Below, piece after piece: positions 37,079 to 46,894 of a stretch of DNA of 64,000 nt. Made by a program: the position numbers and the translations under genes. Within the stretch, counting starts at the first letter, position 1. Each line of letters opens with the position of its first letter. The DNA is from Mammaliicoccus sp. Dog046. GTDB taxonomy: Bacteria > Bacillota > Bacilli > Staphylococcales > Staphylococcaceae. Location: NCBI RefSeq assembly GCF_034039665.1, contig NZ_CP120131.1, positions 372,001 through 436,000 on the forward strand, written 5' to 3'. The notes beneath the pieces were generated by a model. The model had not been told where the DNA came from and made no database searches. It saw only the letters and a program-made list of their open reading frames with translations.

Positions 37079-37134
37079 AGTTTAGGTTAGCCTAAACTAT
37101 AGTTAGATTATATAATATTTTTTGATGAAGTCAA
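37079..37134 (-). promoter_or_regulatory. mntA promoter with MntR operator
   Basis: On the minus strand TTGACT (37129-37134) and TATAAT (37107-37112) are 16 nt apart. A palindrome AGTTTAGG-TTAG-CCTAAACT (37079-37098) covers the expected transcription start. This is the kind of site bound by staphylococcal MntR under high manganese. Confidence 0.8.
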
Positions 37135-37200
37135 GAGATAGCTTGAGAAAATAAATCATGGTACAATAAAATTAAGATCATAAAAGTGAGGTCAGATTAA

Positions 37201-37854
37201 ATGTTGACTGAAGAACAAGAAGATTATTTAAAAGCAATTTTTGGTTTGAATGGAACAACAGACTACGTATCAAATAAAAATTTAGCAAATGATTTAAACA
37301 TTAAACCATCATCTGTCAGTGAAATGATGTTGCGTTTGAAAAAAGATGACTATGTTGATATTCGCCCATATAAAGGTGTTAAATTAACAGAAAAAGGATT
37401 AAATCATACAGCAAATATTATTAAGAGACATAGATTGATAGAACGATTTTTAATCGAAGAATTAGAATACACATGGGATGAAGTTCATGAAGAAGCAGAA
37501 ATCTTAGAACACCGTGTGTCTAATCGTTTTATTGAAAAGATTGATAAATTGATGGATTATCCAGACACATGTCCGCATGGTGGAATCATACCAAGAGAAA
37601 ACCAAATCGAAGAAATTTATAATACTTCACTTAATGAATTTGAGGTTGGGGAAGATATTGAAATTAAACGCGTGATGGATTACGTTAGTTTGTTAGACTA
37701 TTTAAGCAATCAAGAATTGAATATCGGAGACATCGTCACAATTAGTAAAAAAGACGAACTTAACCAAATTATTGAACTTAAATTAAATGATAAGACAATC
37801 ATTATAAGTGAAACAAACGCAGCGTATTTGTTTGGTGCTAAAGTCGAAGATTAA
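37201..37854 (+). CDS. mntR: DtxR-family manganese-dependent regulator
   Basis: A 217-residue metalloregulator: N-terminal winged HTH (SNKNLANDLNIKPSSVSEMM), a dimerisation/metal domain with IIKRHRLIERFL, EVHEEAEILEH and CPHGG, and a C-terminal SH3-like FeoA-type domain (residues about 145-217). The long form with SH3 domain is the staphylococcal type rather than the short Bacillus type. Divergent from mntABC, which it should repress when manganese is sufficient. Confidence 0.94.
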   Translation: MLTEEQEDYLKAIFGLNGTTDYVSNKNLANDLNIKPSSVSEMMLRLKKDDYVDIRPYKGVKLTEKGLNHTANIIKRHRLIERFLIEELEYTWDEVHEEAEILEHRVSNRFIEKIDKLMDYPDTCPHGGIIPRENQIEEIYNTSLNEFEVGEDIEIKRVMDYVSLLDYLSNQELNIGDIVTISKKDELNQIIELKLNDKTIIISETNAAYLFGAKVED

Positions 37855-37857
37855 ATT

Positions 37858-37903
37858 TAAAAGCGTACGATTTAGAATAGAATTCTAAGTCGTACGCTTT
37901 TTA
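37858..37903. terminator. Terminator between convergent mntR and ydhK
   Basis: AAAAGCGTACGA and TCGTACGCTTTTT, with an inner TTAGAAT/ATTCTAA stem. Works on both strands. Confidence 0.9.
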
Positions 37904-37932
37904 TTGTTGTATAGAAATATTTGAGGATCCTA

Positions 37933-38484
37933 TTAACGAGATTTAAGTTCGTCATCTGTCATCCATTTGTGATTTTTAACCATTTTATTGTTTTCAGTTG
38001 ATTTATAATCCACTATATATACAGTTGTTTTTTGGACATTATCGATTTTAGCCATTGCACCTTTCATACCAGGCATATGGTCAGCTTCTAGTTTAACGGT
38101 ATCACCTTTTTTGAAACCTGTTTTAGGAGCTTTGGCAATTTCTTCATTCACGACCCATTTGTGGTTCCTAACTTTCTTACCACCATTTTTAGGTGTATAA
38201 CTTACTTCATATGCATAAGTATTGTAAGCACCCTTAACGGTACCATCCGCATTTTTCATACCGTCCATATGACCTGCAGTAATCGTAACTTTGTCACCTT
38301 TTTTAAACTTACTATCGCTTGTAGCTTTCATATTATCAGGAGATGCAGATTCGCTTTTATGATTCATATGCTCCATATGATCCCCTTGTTTGTTAGCTTT
38401 AGAATCTTCTTTGCTATCAGTTGAACAAGCCGATAATACTAAGGCAGATGCCATTATAATAAAACTTAATTTCTTAATCATCAT
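37933..38484 (-). CDS. ydhK: YdhK-like lipoprotein with two DUF1541 repeats
   Basis: A 183-residue lipoprotein: lipobox LVLSAC near residue 20, a His/Met-rich linker (GDHMEHMNHKSES), then two DUF1541 repeats (FKKGDKVTITAGHMDGMKNA and FKKGDTVKLEADHMPGMKGA) each ending with a HKWV/HKWM motif. Relatives are often linked to copper handling, and the Met/His motifs would suit metal binding; no copper genes lie here. Start at 38484 has GGAG 6 nt upstream. Confidence 0.88.
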   Translation of the reverse strand: MMIKKLSFIIMASALVLSACSTDSKEDSKANKQGDHMEHMNHKSESASPDNMKATSDSKFKKGDKVTITAGHMDGMKNADGTVKGAYNTYAYEVSYTPKNGGKKVRNHKWVVNEEIAKAPKTGFKKGDTVKLEADHMPGMKGAMAKIDNVQKTTVYIVDYKSTENNKMVKNHKWMTDDELKSR

Positions 38485-38642
38485 TAACAACTCCTATCTT
38501 ATATATTTTGGTGTAGAACATAGCTTGGTTTGTTGATTGAAAGACAGCAAAAATGTTCTCACTTAGTAATACAATTAGAGTATAACATATACGGGGTAGG
38601 GGTATATAATATTTTGTGTCGGAAAAAGGAGAATGATGATTG

Positions 38643-39379
38643 GAGTCGTAGATTAACTCTTGAATTAAGCGACGAGTTGGGTGAAGTTGTAGATTAACTT
38701 TTGAATTAAACGACGAGATGGTCTAAGTTGTAGATTAACTCTGTAATTAAGCGACGAGATGGTCTAAGTTGTAGATTAACTTTTGAATTAAGCGACGAGT
38801 TGGGTGAAGTTGTAGATTAACTTTTGAATTAAGCGACGAGATGGTCGAAGTTGTAGATTAACTCCTGAATTAAGCGACGAAATGGCTGAAGTCGTAGATT
38901 AACTTTTGAATTAAGCGACGAGATGGTCGAAGTCGTAGATTAACTCTGTAATTAAGCGACGAGATGGTCGAAGTCGTAGATTAACTCTGAAGTTAATCCA
39001 AGAGAAGGCTCAAGTCGTGAGTTAACTCTGAAGTTAATCCAAGAGAAGGCTCAAGTCGTGAGTTAACGCCGAAGTTAATCCAAGAAAAGAGGCAAGTCGT
39101 GAGTTAACTCTGGAGTTAATCCAAGAAAAGAGGCAAGTCGTGAGTTAACTCCGAAGTTAATCCAAGAAATGGTCGAAGTCGTGAGTTAACGCCGAAGTTA
39201 ATCCAAGAGAAGAGGCAAGTCGTGAGTTAACTCCGTAGTTAATCCAAGAGAAGGTCGAAGTCGTGAGTTAACGCCGAAGTTAATCCAAGAAATGGCCCAA
39301 GTCGTGAGTTAACTCCGAAGTTAATCCAAGAGATGACCGAAGTCGTGAGTTAACTCAGAGGTTAATCCAAGAGTCCGAA
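38643..39379. repeat. Long tandem array of eighteen 41-nt hairpin units
   Basis: Eighteen units at 41-nt spacing. Units 1-8 are of type GTCGTAGATTAAC...AATTAAGCGACGAG. Unit 9 (about 38971) has the left half of that type and the right half of a second type. Units 10-18 are of type GTCGTGAGTTAAC...AGTTAATCCAAGAG. The last 8-9 nt of each unit vary among a few words (ATGGTCGAA, AAGGCTCAA, AAGAGGCAA). In the second type the outer GTCG/CGAC arms are lost but TTAACT...AGTTAA remains palindromic. It separates ydhK from the 3' end of the M50 gene and explains the 950-base gap. Confidence 0.95.
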
Positions 39380-39434
39380 CAATATATGATCTGATCTATC
39401 CAACATATCCCCAAACAAAAAAACATTCACTATT

Positions 39435-40196
39435 TTATGACCATAAAATAGTGAATGTATACATCACAGCATATACATTAATAGCAATCCAAACGATGCT
39501 AAAGAATAATGTAGGTATTTTTGTGAGTTGTCTTAACTGGCTGCCGTCCCATTCTTGATGTCCTCGTGAGAAGGTTAATAAGAAGATAGTAATGCTTGAT
39601 TGTGCGACTTCTCCTAATAGTGTTCCGAGACTTAAGTGATAAATATATGTCGTGATTTGTCCGAAATTATGTATATTCGGCGCTGTGGTTACTTCATATA
39701 AAGCAACTGCCATAACGATTAATATTATTGTTGGAATAAACTTTTTGGAAGTTAATAACACATAATATAAAAACATCAATATGAGTAAGATTAAAAAGAC
39801 TGGACCAAATGTATGATGTTTAAGCCAAACACCGAGTATAAGCATGATTGGTGGCATTAAATAACCGAAGAGTGTTGTAATGAATTGGTTCCAACTGGAT
39901 TTTGAACCTGTAATAGCATATCCTTGACGACCAGTTTCTAAGCGTTCTCTTCTTCGCCAAACAACGACTAAATCTTTGGGTTTGCCTCCTGATAGTTTAT
40001 TAGCAACCACATGTCCCATTTCATGAATTAAGATGGGGAAGTAACCTAATATGATATCTATTAAACTCATTAACGGCTGTTGTCTTCTATGATGTACAAA
40101 TACGTATATCAATGCAATAAAAACAATGACGATTAATGATAGTTGAATTGGTTCTGATAAAAATTTAGGTAAAAATTGAATCAACAAAAACGCCAC
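39435..40196 (-). CDS. M50-like membrane metallopeptidase
   Basis: A 253-residue membrane protein with about six helices and the zinc motif HEMGH (in FPILIHEMGHVVANKL, near residue 59), as in M50B/site-2-protease-like enzymes. The second metal ligand region is not obvious. It begins with GTG at 40196, located inside the left arm of a perfect 17-bp inverted repeat with a poor ribosome site (ACGAG). It lies 79 nt downstream of pbp4 on the same strand, and a similar gene lies near pbp4 in S. aureus as I recall. Substrate unknown. Confidence 0.82.
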   Translation of the reverse strand: MAFLLIQFLPKFLSEPIQLSLIVIVFIALIYVFVHHRRQQPLMSLIDIILGYFPILIHEMGHVVANKLSGGKPKDLVVVWRRRERLETGRQGYAITGSKSSWNQFITTLFGYLMPPIMLILGVWLKHHTFGPVFLILLILMFLYYVLLTSKKFIPTIILIVMAVALYEVTTAPNIHNFGQITTYIYHLSLGTLLGEVAQSSITIFLLTFSRGHQEWDGSQLRQLTKIPTLFFSIVWIAINVYAVMYTFTILWS

Positions 40197-40247
40197 CTCG
40201 TATAAAATAGTATATAACTATTCTACACTAAGGTGGCGTTTTTGTTG
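40182..40247. promoter_or_regulatory. 17-bp inverted repeat over the M50 start codon
   Basis: CAACAAAAACGCCACCT (40182-40198) and its exact complement AGGTGGCGTTTTTGTTG (40231-40247) enclose a 32-nt AT-rich loop with an inner AATAGT/ACTATT repeat. On the minus strand the stem is followed by ATTCAATTTTT, so it could be the pbp4 terminator or attenuator as well as a structure hiding the GTG start. Confidence 0.75.
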
Positions 40248-40275
40248 TCGGGCTTAAGACTTATGGTTGTGTTAA

Positions 40276-41640
40276 TTATTTTTTACGTTTAATTAACCAA
40301 GTTAATAATAAGATCACACCAGCTAAAAGTAATAATGAAGCTGTTAATATAAGTGGTCTATTGTCTTTACTTGTTACTTTTTCTTTTGTTTCATTGAATT
40401 TATGTGTACTAGGTGACTCTACTTTAACAGTAGGTGGGCCATAGCTATCATTAATGAATTCTCGGTCATAATCAATATGTGCCTGTCCATCTTTAAGTAC
40501 AACTTTATAATCTTGGTCTTTACGAACAACATCATATAAATCTTTCGTTACATAGTATGTTTTGCCGTTGATTTTTTGTTTACCTTTAGATAATACTTTC
40601 TTCCATTCATATTCTTTGAAAGATTTATTCATCAAACTATTTCCTATCATATTACGTTGCATTTCACCGCCGACACTATTATAATCACCAGCGCCAAAGA
40701 GGATTTGGTTGATTCTTAATCCGTCTCGTTTTGTTGAAAGACTGTGGTTATAGTCTGCGATATCACTTGAACCTGTTTTTAATCCGTCAGTTCCTTTTAA
40801 GGACATATCAGCACCCTCAAGTGAGTGATTATAAGTATAATACGTCACGTTATGAACAGTAGGAGCAACGAGTTTTGTGTAATCCAAAATATCAGGATAT
40901 TGTTTTACTAAATGTTGCGTTAAGATTGCGAAGTCTCTTGAAGTTGTATAGTTATCTTCATCAGTTTGATATCTCTTCGCTTTATATTCTAGTAACAAGT
41001 TGTTTGATGCACCATTTGAATTGTAGAATTGAGTATGTTCCATGCCCATTTTCTTCGCTGTTTTATTCATATAATCTACGAAGTCAGAGTCTAGATCTTG
41101 TTTTTCTTTCTTAGAGGCTGTATTCTTCTTAGAATCTTTGTCTTCTTTTTCTAATTTCTTCGCTGATGCTAAATCTTCAGCTTTCATCGTTTCTCTACCT
41201 AAAATCATAGCTCCAGCGTTAGATGAATTTGATACTGTAATCTGCATTAATTCAGAAATAGTGTATACATCACCAGGGTATAATTTCGTGTTACTTAGTT
41301 CTGGTAATGTTGATAAACGATATTCTTCATTTGTCATTTTAACTTTTGCATCTTTTTTAAGTTTTCCGCTATGTATGGCTTTTTCAGTTAAATATAACGT
41401 CATCAATTTAGACATACTTGCAGGATACCATTTTGCATCTATTTTATATTGATACAAAATTTGGCCAGTATCAGAACTGTAGTTGACTGCACCCTCTGGC
41501 TGATAGATTTCTCCAAGTCCGTGACCATCATCGTTGGCAACTTGTATAGGCGTTTCTGGATTATCAGCGGCGTAAGCGCTTTGTGTGACTGGAATGCTTA
41601 ATAATAGTAGTGCAATAATTAGTATTAGACTTTTTTTCAT
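40276..41640 (-). CDS. pbp4: Penicillin-binding protein 4 (D,D-carboxypeptidase/transpeptidase)
   Basis: A 454-residue low-molecular-weight PBP. A signal peptide (LLLLSIPVTQSAYA) is followed by the serine-lysine motif ASMSKLMTLY (Ser near residue 79), SNSSNAG (SxN) and LKTGSSD (KTG); the C-terminus has a beta-sandwich domain, one membrane helix and a KRKK anchor. PBP4 cross-links staphylococcal peptidoglycan to a high degree. A Lys/Glu/Asp-rich insert at about 150-185 (KEDKDSKKNTASKKEKQD) makes it longer than the 431-residue S. aureus protein. Divergent from abcA, as in S. aureus. Confidence 0.94.
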   Translation of the reverse strand: MKKSLILIIALLLLSIPVTQSAYAADNPETPIQVANDDGHGLGEIYQPEGAVNYSSDTGQILYQYKIDAKWYPASMSKLMTLYLTEKAIHSGKLKKDAKVKMTNEEYRLSTLPELSNTKLYPGDVYTISELMQITVSNSSNAGAMILGRETMKAEDLASAKKLEKEDKDSKKNTASKKEKQDLDSDFVDYMNKTAKKMGMEHTQFYNSNGASNNLLLEYKAKRYQTDEDNYTTSRDFAILTQHLVKQYPDILDYTKLVAPTVHNVTYYTYNHSLEGADMSLKGTDGLKTGSSDIADYNHSLSTKRDGLRINQILFGAGDYNSVGGEMQRNMIGNSLMNKSFKEYEWKKVLSKGKQKINGKTYYVTKDLYDVVRKDQDYKVVLKDGQAHIDYDREFINDSYGPPTVKVESPSTHKFNETKEKVTSKDNRPLILTASLLLLAGVILLLTWLIKRKK

Positions 41641-41829
41641 GAATAAACCCTCTTTGATTATTTTTAAAATTAACTATACCAGTTTAACATATATTAAATA
41701 ACATCCGTGTACCAATATAACAAATCTATATTAACTTTTTGTGAAGTTTTGTAGTTTTAATTGGTAGATAGCTTATATTTTACTGTAAAATAAAAATATA
41801 TTCATCAATTTATATAAGAGGTCGTTAAT

Positions 41830-43551
41830 ATGAAAAAGGAAAATCCGTTACTATTTTTACTTAATAAGGTAGATTGGCCAAAAAGAATGGTCTTTATGGC
41901 GATGTTTTTATCTATATTAGGTAGTTTAAGTGGCTTGCTTGTACCACTGTTTACCGGGAAATTGGTGGACACATTTAATGCTGAAAACTTAGATTTAACC
42001 ATGGTGTGGTTATTTTTAGGTATTTTTTTAGCAAATGCGATCTTGAGTGGGATAGGGACCTATTTGTTAAGCAAAATAGGAGAGAAAACCATCTTTTCGA
42101 TTCGAGAAAAGTTATGGCGCCATTTAATTAATTTGAACATGAACTTCTTTGATAAGAATGAAAGTGGTCAATTAATGAGTCGTATTACAGATGATACAAA
42201 TGTGATTAACACATTTATTTCAGAGAAAGCGCCAAGTGTTTTACCATCATTTTTAACAATGTTAGGCTCAATTATCATGTTATTCATATTAGATTGGCAG
42301 ATGACATTAATTACATTTATTATTTTGCCGATTTTTATAGGTATAATGATACCGCTCGGCCGGAGAATGGGGAAAATATCAAAAGAAACCCAAACCGAAA
42401 TTGCGAATTTCAGTGGGATATTAGGACGAGTGTTGACTGAAATGCGTCTTGTTAAAGTCACAACATCTGAAGAAAAAGAATTAGAAAAAACAAGAACTAC
42501 ATTATTTAGTATTTATGATTTAGGTCTGAGAGAAGCAAAGATAAGAGCAATCATTTCGCCACTGTCAGGAATTATTATGATGTTAACTGTAGCAATTATA
42601 TTAGGTTTCGGAGGTATTAGAGTATCAAGTGGTGCGATTACTGCAGGTACATTAGTTGCGATGATATTTTATGTGATTCAACTTTCAGGACCGATAGTAA
42701 GCTTTTCAATGTTTTTAACAGATTATAAAAAGACTGTCGGTGCGAGTGAACGAATATATGAAATATATCATGAAGAAGTGGAACATCAAGGTGATGAAAC
42801 AAATCGTCCTGATAAAAATAATCATGATATTCTTTTTGATCACGTTTCTTTTGGTTATGAAGAAGAACGTGTCATTAAAGATTTATCACTGACTATACGT
42901 TCAGGGGAAGTAACCGCAATTGTTGGTCCTTCTGGTTCAGGGAAAAGTACGATCTTTAGTTTAATTGAACGATTATATCCAATACAACAAGGTGTTATTT
43001 TGTATGGAGAACAATCAATCAATGACATATCTTTAAAACATTGGAGACAAACGATAGGATATGTGATGCAATCAAATGCAATGATGTCAGGAACGATTAG
43101 AGATAATCTCACATATGGTATAAATGAAACTGTAAGCGATGAAACATTAATCCATTATACTAAGTTGGCAAGATGTTATGACTTCATCAAGTCATTTCCG
43201 AATGGTTTTGATACTGAGATAGGCGAAAGAGGTACGAAGCTATCTGGAGGTCAAAGACAAAGAATAGATATTGCAAGAAGCTTTATTAAAAATCCAGACA
43301 TCTTATTGTTAGATGAAGCTACCGCTAATCTTGATAGTGAAAGTGAATTTTATATACAACAAGCACTGAATGAATTGATGAAAGACAGAACGACAATAGT
43401 GATCGCCCATAGACTTGCGACAATTAAGAAAGCAAGTCAGATTATCTTCCTAGACAATGGAGAAATAACAGGTGCAGGTACACATAGCGAATTACTTCAA
43501 CAACATGAAAAATATAGACATTTCGTTAATACACAAAGTTTAACTGAATAA
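41830..43551 (+). CDS. abcA: ABC exporter AbcA
   Basis: A 573-residue half-transporter: six-helix membrane domain (residues 20-310) fused to an ATPase with GPSGSGKSTIFSLI, signature KLSGGQRQRIDIARSF and Walker B ILLLDEATANLD. In S. aureus AbcA exports cytotoxic peptides and affects beta-lactam tolerance, and shares the divergent promoter region with pbp4; the same arrangement is seen here (190-nt intergenic region 41641-41829). AAGAGGTCG precedes the ATG. Confidence 0.92.
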   Translation: MKKENPLLFLLNKVDWPKRMVFMAMFLSILGSLSGLLVPLFTGKLVDTFNAENLDLTMVWLFLGIFLANAILSGIGTYLLSKIGEKTIFSIREKLWRHLINLNMNFFDKNESGQLMSRITDDTNVINTFISEKAPSVLPSFLTMLGSIIMLFILDWQMTLITFIILPIFIGIMIPLGRRMGKISKETQTEIANFSGILGRVLTEMRLVKVTTSEEKELEKTRTTLFSIYDLGLREAKIRAIISPLSGIIMMLTVAIILGFGGIRVSSGAITAGTLVAMIFYVIQLSGPIVSFSMFLTDYKKTVGASERIYEIYHEEVEHQGDETNRPDKNNHDILFDHVSFGYEEERVIKDLSLTIRSGEVTAIVGPSGSGKSTIFSLIERLYPIQQGVILYGEQSINDISLKHWRQTIGYVMQSNAMMSGTIRDNLTYGINETVSDETLIHYTKLARCYDFIKSFPNGFDTEIGERGTKLSGGQRQRIDIARSFIKNPDILLLDEATANLDSESEFYIQQALNELMKDRTTIVIAHRLATIKKASQIIFLDNGEITGAGTHSELLQQHEKYRHFVNTQSLTE

Positions 43552-43558
43552 AAATTTG

Positions 43559-43588
43559 AAGCTAGGACATTTTGTCCTAGCTTTTTTG
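43559..43588 (+). terminator. Terminator of abcA
   Basis: GCTAGGACA pairs with TGTCCTAGC around TTT, followed by TTTTTT. Confidence 0.93.
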
Positions 43589-43652
43589 TAAGCGTAACCA
43601 ATATTGATATAACAATATTTTAATAAAATCGTCAAAATAAGAGAAAAAATAA

Positions 43653-43738
43653 ATGTGATTTTTTTCACAAAAAATAGCTTGAAGCTATTGACCTGGCGAT
43701 TTGATGGTGTTATATTTACATTGTGAAAAACATCACAA
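43653..43738 (+). promoter_or_regulatory. Two Rex-type operators upstream of lctP-ldh
   Basis: ATGTGATTTTTTTCACAA (43653-43670) and TTGTGAAAAACATCACAA (43721-43738) both fit the 18-bp Rex consensus TTGTGAAATATTTCACAA; the second has perfect TTGTGA/TCACAA arms. Their start-to-start distance is 68 bp. Rex releases such sites when NADH is high, which would induce lactate fermentation genes under oxygen limitation. Confidence 0.8.
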
Positions 43739-43790
43739 AAGAAAAAAGATGCGCATCTGAAAAAATAAAAAAAGAAAGAAGTTGTTCATA

Positions 43791-45389
43791 GTGTTATTAA
43801 ATAATATTAACCCTTTTGACAATGTTATGTTATCTGCAATTGTTGCAAGTATACCTATTATATTATTTTTACTTTGTTTAACAGTTTTTAAAATGAAAGG
43901 TATTTATGCTTCGATGACTACGCTTGTAGTAACTTTATTGATTGCGTCATTTATTTTTGATTTGCCGGGAAGGGTTTCAGTTGGTGCAATTACAGAAGGG
44001 TTTTTCCAAGGTATATTACCTATTGGTTATATTATTGTCATGGCTGTATGGCTATATAAAGTGTCAAATGGTACTGGCCAATTCAGTATTATACAAGATA
44101 GTATTTCTGGAATCTCGCAGGATCATCGTATCCAACTTTTATTAATCGGATTTAGTTTTAATGCATTTTTAGAAGGTGCAGCTGGATTTGGTGTTCCGAT
44201 TGCAATATGTAGTGTGTTACTTATTCAAATTGGTTTTAGACCATTACAAGCAGCGATGCTTTGTTTAGTCGCTAATGGTGCAGCTGGTGCGTTTGGAGCA
44301 ATTGGTATACCGGTCGGCATCGTAGATAATTTAGCGCTACATGGTGATGTTACAGCATTACAAGTCTCTCAAATTTCAACATTAACTTTACCAATTATGA
44401 ACTTTGCTATTCCGTTCTTATTAATTTTAATTTTAGATGGTTTTAAAGGTGTTAAAGAAATTCTACCAATGATTCTTGTTGTGAGTACAACGTATACATC
44501 TTTACAGTTCTTGATCACATATTTCCAAGGTCCAGAACTTGCTGATATTATTCCACCATTATTATCAATGGTTGCAATAGCAGTATTCTCAAAATATTAT
44601 CAACCAAAAAATATATACAGAGTTACGGATGAAACGGTCATCCAACCTAAAAAACATTCCGTTAAGACGATTTTATATGCATGGAGTCCATTCTATATTT
44701 TAACAATCTTCGTCATGATTTGGAGTGCACCATTCTTCAAACAATTATTTGCTGAAGGTGGCGCGTTATCATCACTTGTTTGGAATATAAGTATACCAGG
44801 CACAGTCAATGAAATAACAAATAAATTAATTACATTGAAGATAGATATTTTCAGTGCAACAGGTACTGCAATTCTTATCTCAATTTTAATAACAATATTA
44901 ATTTCTAAGCATTTTAAATTTAGTGAAGCTTTAAAATTATTAGGTTTAACAATTAAAGAATTATGGTTACCAATTTTAACTATATGTTTCATTTTAGCGA
45001 TTGCTAAAGTCACAACTTATGGTGGATTAACTGGTGCTATGGGTCAAGGTATTGCTAAAGCTGGTAATGTATTTCCACTTCTATCACCTGTACTTGGTTG
45101 GATCGGTGTATTCATGACGGGATCAGTTGTTAACAACAACACATTGTTTGCACCAATACAAGCTACAGTTGCTGGCCAAATTGGAACAAGTGCACCATTG
45201 CTTGTCGCAGCAAATACAGCAGGTGGTGTCGCAGCTAAATTAATTTCACCACAATCTATCGCAATTGCAACAGCGGCAGTTGGTGAAGTTGGTAAAGAAT
45301 CAGAACTACTGAAAATGACATTAAAGTATAGTATTGGATTCTTAATATTCATATGTATTTGGACATTTATTTTAACTCAATTAATTTAA
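43791..45389 (+). CDS. lctP: L-lactate permease
   Basis: A 532-residue LctP-family transporter with about 13-14 helices and the conserved EGAAGFGVPIAI and GAFGAIGIPVGI segments. The start codon is GTG at 43791, giving a MLLNNINPFDN N-terminus that aligns with staphylococcal LctP; TTG 43782 would add MFI. The ribosome site is AAGAAAGAAG. Followed 21 nt later by ldh, so export or uptake of lactate is coupled to its formation. Confidence 0.92.
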   Translation: MLLNNINPFDNVMLSAIVASIPIILFLLCLTVFKMKGIYASMTTLVVTLLIASFIFDLPGRVSVGAITEGFFQGILPIGYIIVMAVWLYKVSNGTGQFSIIQDSISGISQDHRIQLLLIGFSFNAFLEGAAGFGVPIAICSVLLIQIGFRPLQAAMLCLVANGAAGAFGAIGIPVGIVDNLALHGDVTALQVSQISTLTLPIMNFAIPFLLILILDGFKGVKEILPMILVVSTTYTSLQFLITYFQGPELADIIPPLLSMVAIAVFSKYYQPKNIYRVTDETVIQPKKHSVKTILYAWSPFYILTIFVMIWSAPFFKQLFAEGGALSSLVWNISIPGTVNEITNKLITLKIDIFSATGTAILISILITILISKHFKFSEALKLLGLTIKELWLPILTICFILAIAKVTTYGGLTGAMGQGIAKAGNVFPLLSPVLGWIGVFMTGSVVNNNTLFAPIQATVAGQIGTSAPLLVAANTAGGVAAKLISPQSIAIATAAVGEVGKESELLKMTLKYSIGFLIFICIWTFILTQLI

Positions 45390-45395
45390 TCATAA

Positions 45396-46364
<969 letters not shown>

Positions 46365-46386
46365 TAAATAAAAAAATATAACGATG

Positions 46387-46419
46387 AGAAGTCTGGAGTA
46401 GCACATGCTCCAGACTTCT
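46387..46419 (+). terminator. Hairpin downstream of ldh
   Basis: AGAAGTCTGGAG pairs with CTCCAGACTTCT around a short loop. It lacks a long T run; the cassette terminator at 46423-46457 follows directly. Confidence 0.65.
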
Positions 46420-46422
46420 TAA

Positions 46423-46785
46423 TGTCGACAAAGTTAAATACATTGTCGGCATTTTTTTGCATGCTTCCGCGGGAGTCAGCGCTAAAAAATGCTGAACATT
46501 GCAAGTGGAGGTCGACATGCAACATTGGAGCGTTGAACATTGCAAGTGGAGGTCGACATGCAACATTAGGTATCGCTAACGAGATAGTTCTGAGAAACAA
46601 TCCTGTTAGAAATCCTAACGAGATAGAAAACAAAAACAATCTCGTTAGCGGTCATATAGGCCACTCAGAAGTCTAAATTAACTACAAAAAGTGAGAAAGT
46701 AACGCTCTAACGAGATAGTTCTGGGAAACAATCACGTTAAAAAATCTAACGAGATAGTTCTGAAAAACAATCCCGTTAGATGACT
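46423..46785. repeat. Composite repeat cassette C
   Basis: GTCGACAAAG...TTGTCGGC terminator module, a shortened GCGC module missing its central stem (46451-46490), two GAACATTGC 41-nt units (46494-46575) and CTAACGAGATAG units with CTAACGAGAT/ATCTCGTTAG arms (46576-46785). It explains the 530-base gap between ldh and the YitT gene; no gene is supported. Confidence 0.85.
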
Positions 46786-46894
46786 TTTTCTTACGAATCA
46801 TCAGAATATTTAGTTAGTAAAAGGCATGTTGAGGGGATTGTATGATTATGGTAGTATCTATATGTCTGCTGAAAACGAATAAGGAGGTAAGGTC

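Noticed and set aside
38643-39379. Regular 41-nt repeats considered as a CRISPR array
   Set aside because: Units are directly adjacent with no unique 30-40-nt spacers, repeats vary, and no cas genes are in the window.
42168-42461. Minus-strand frame inside abcA
   Set aside because: Shadow frame without start signals; abcA is complete and well matched.
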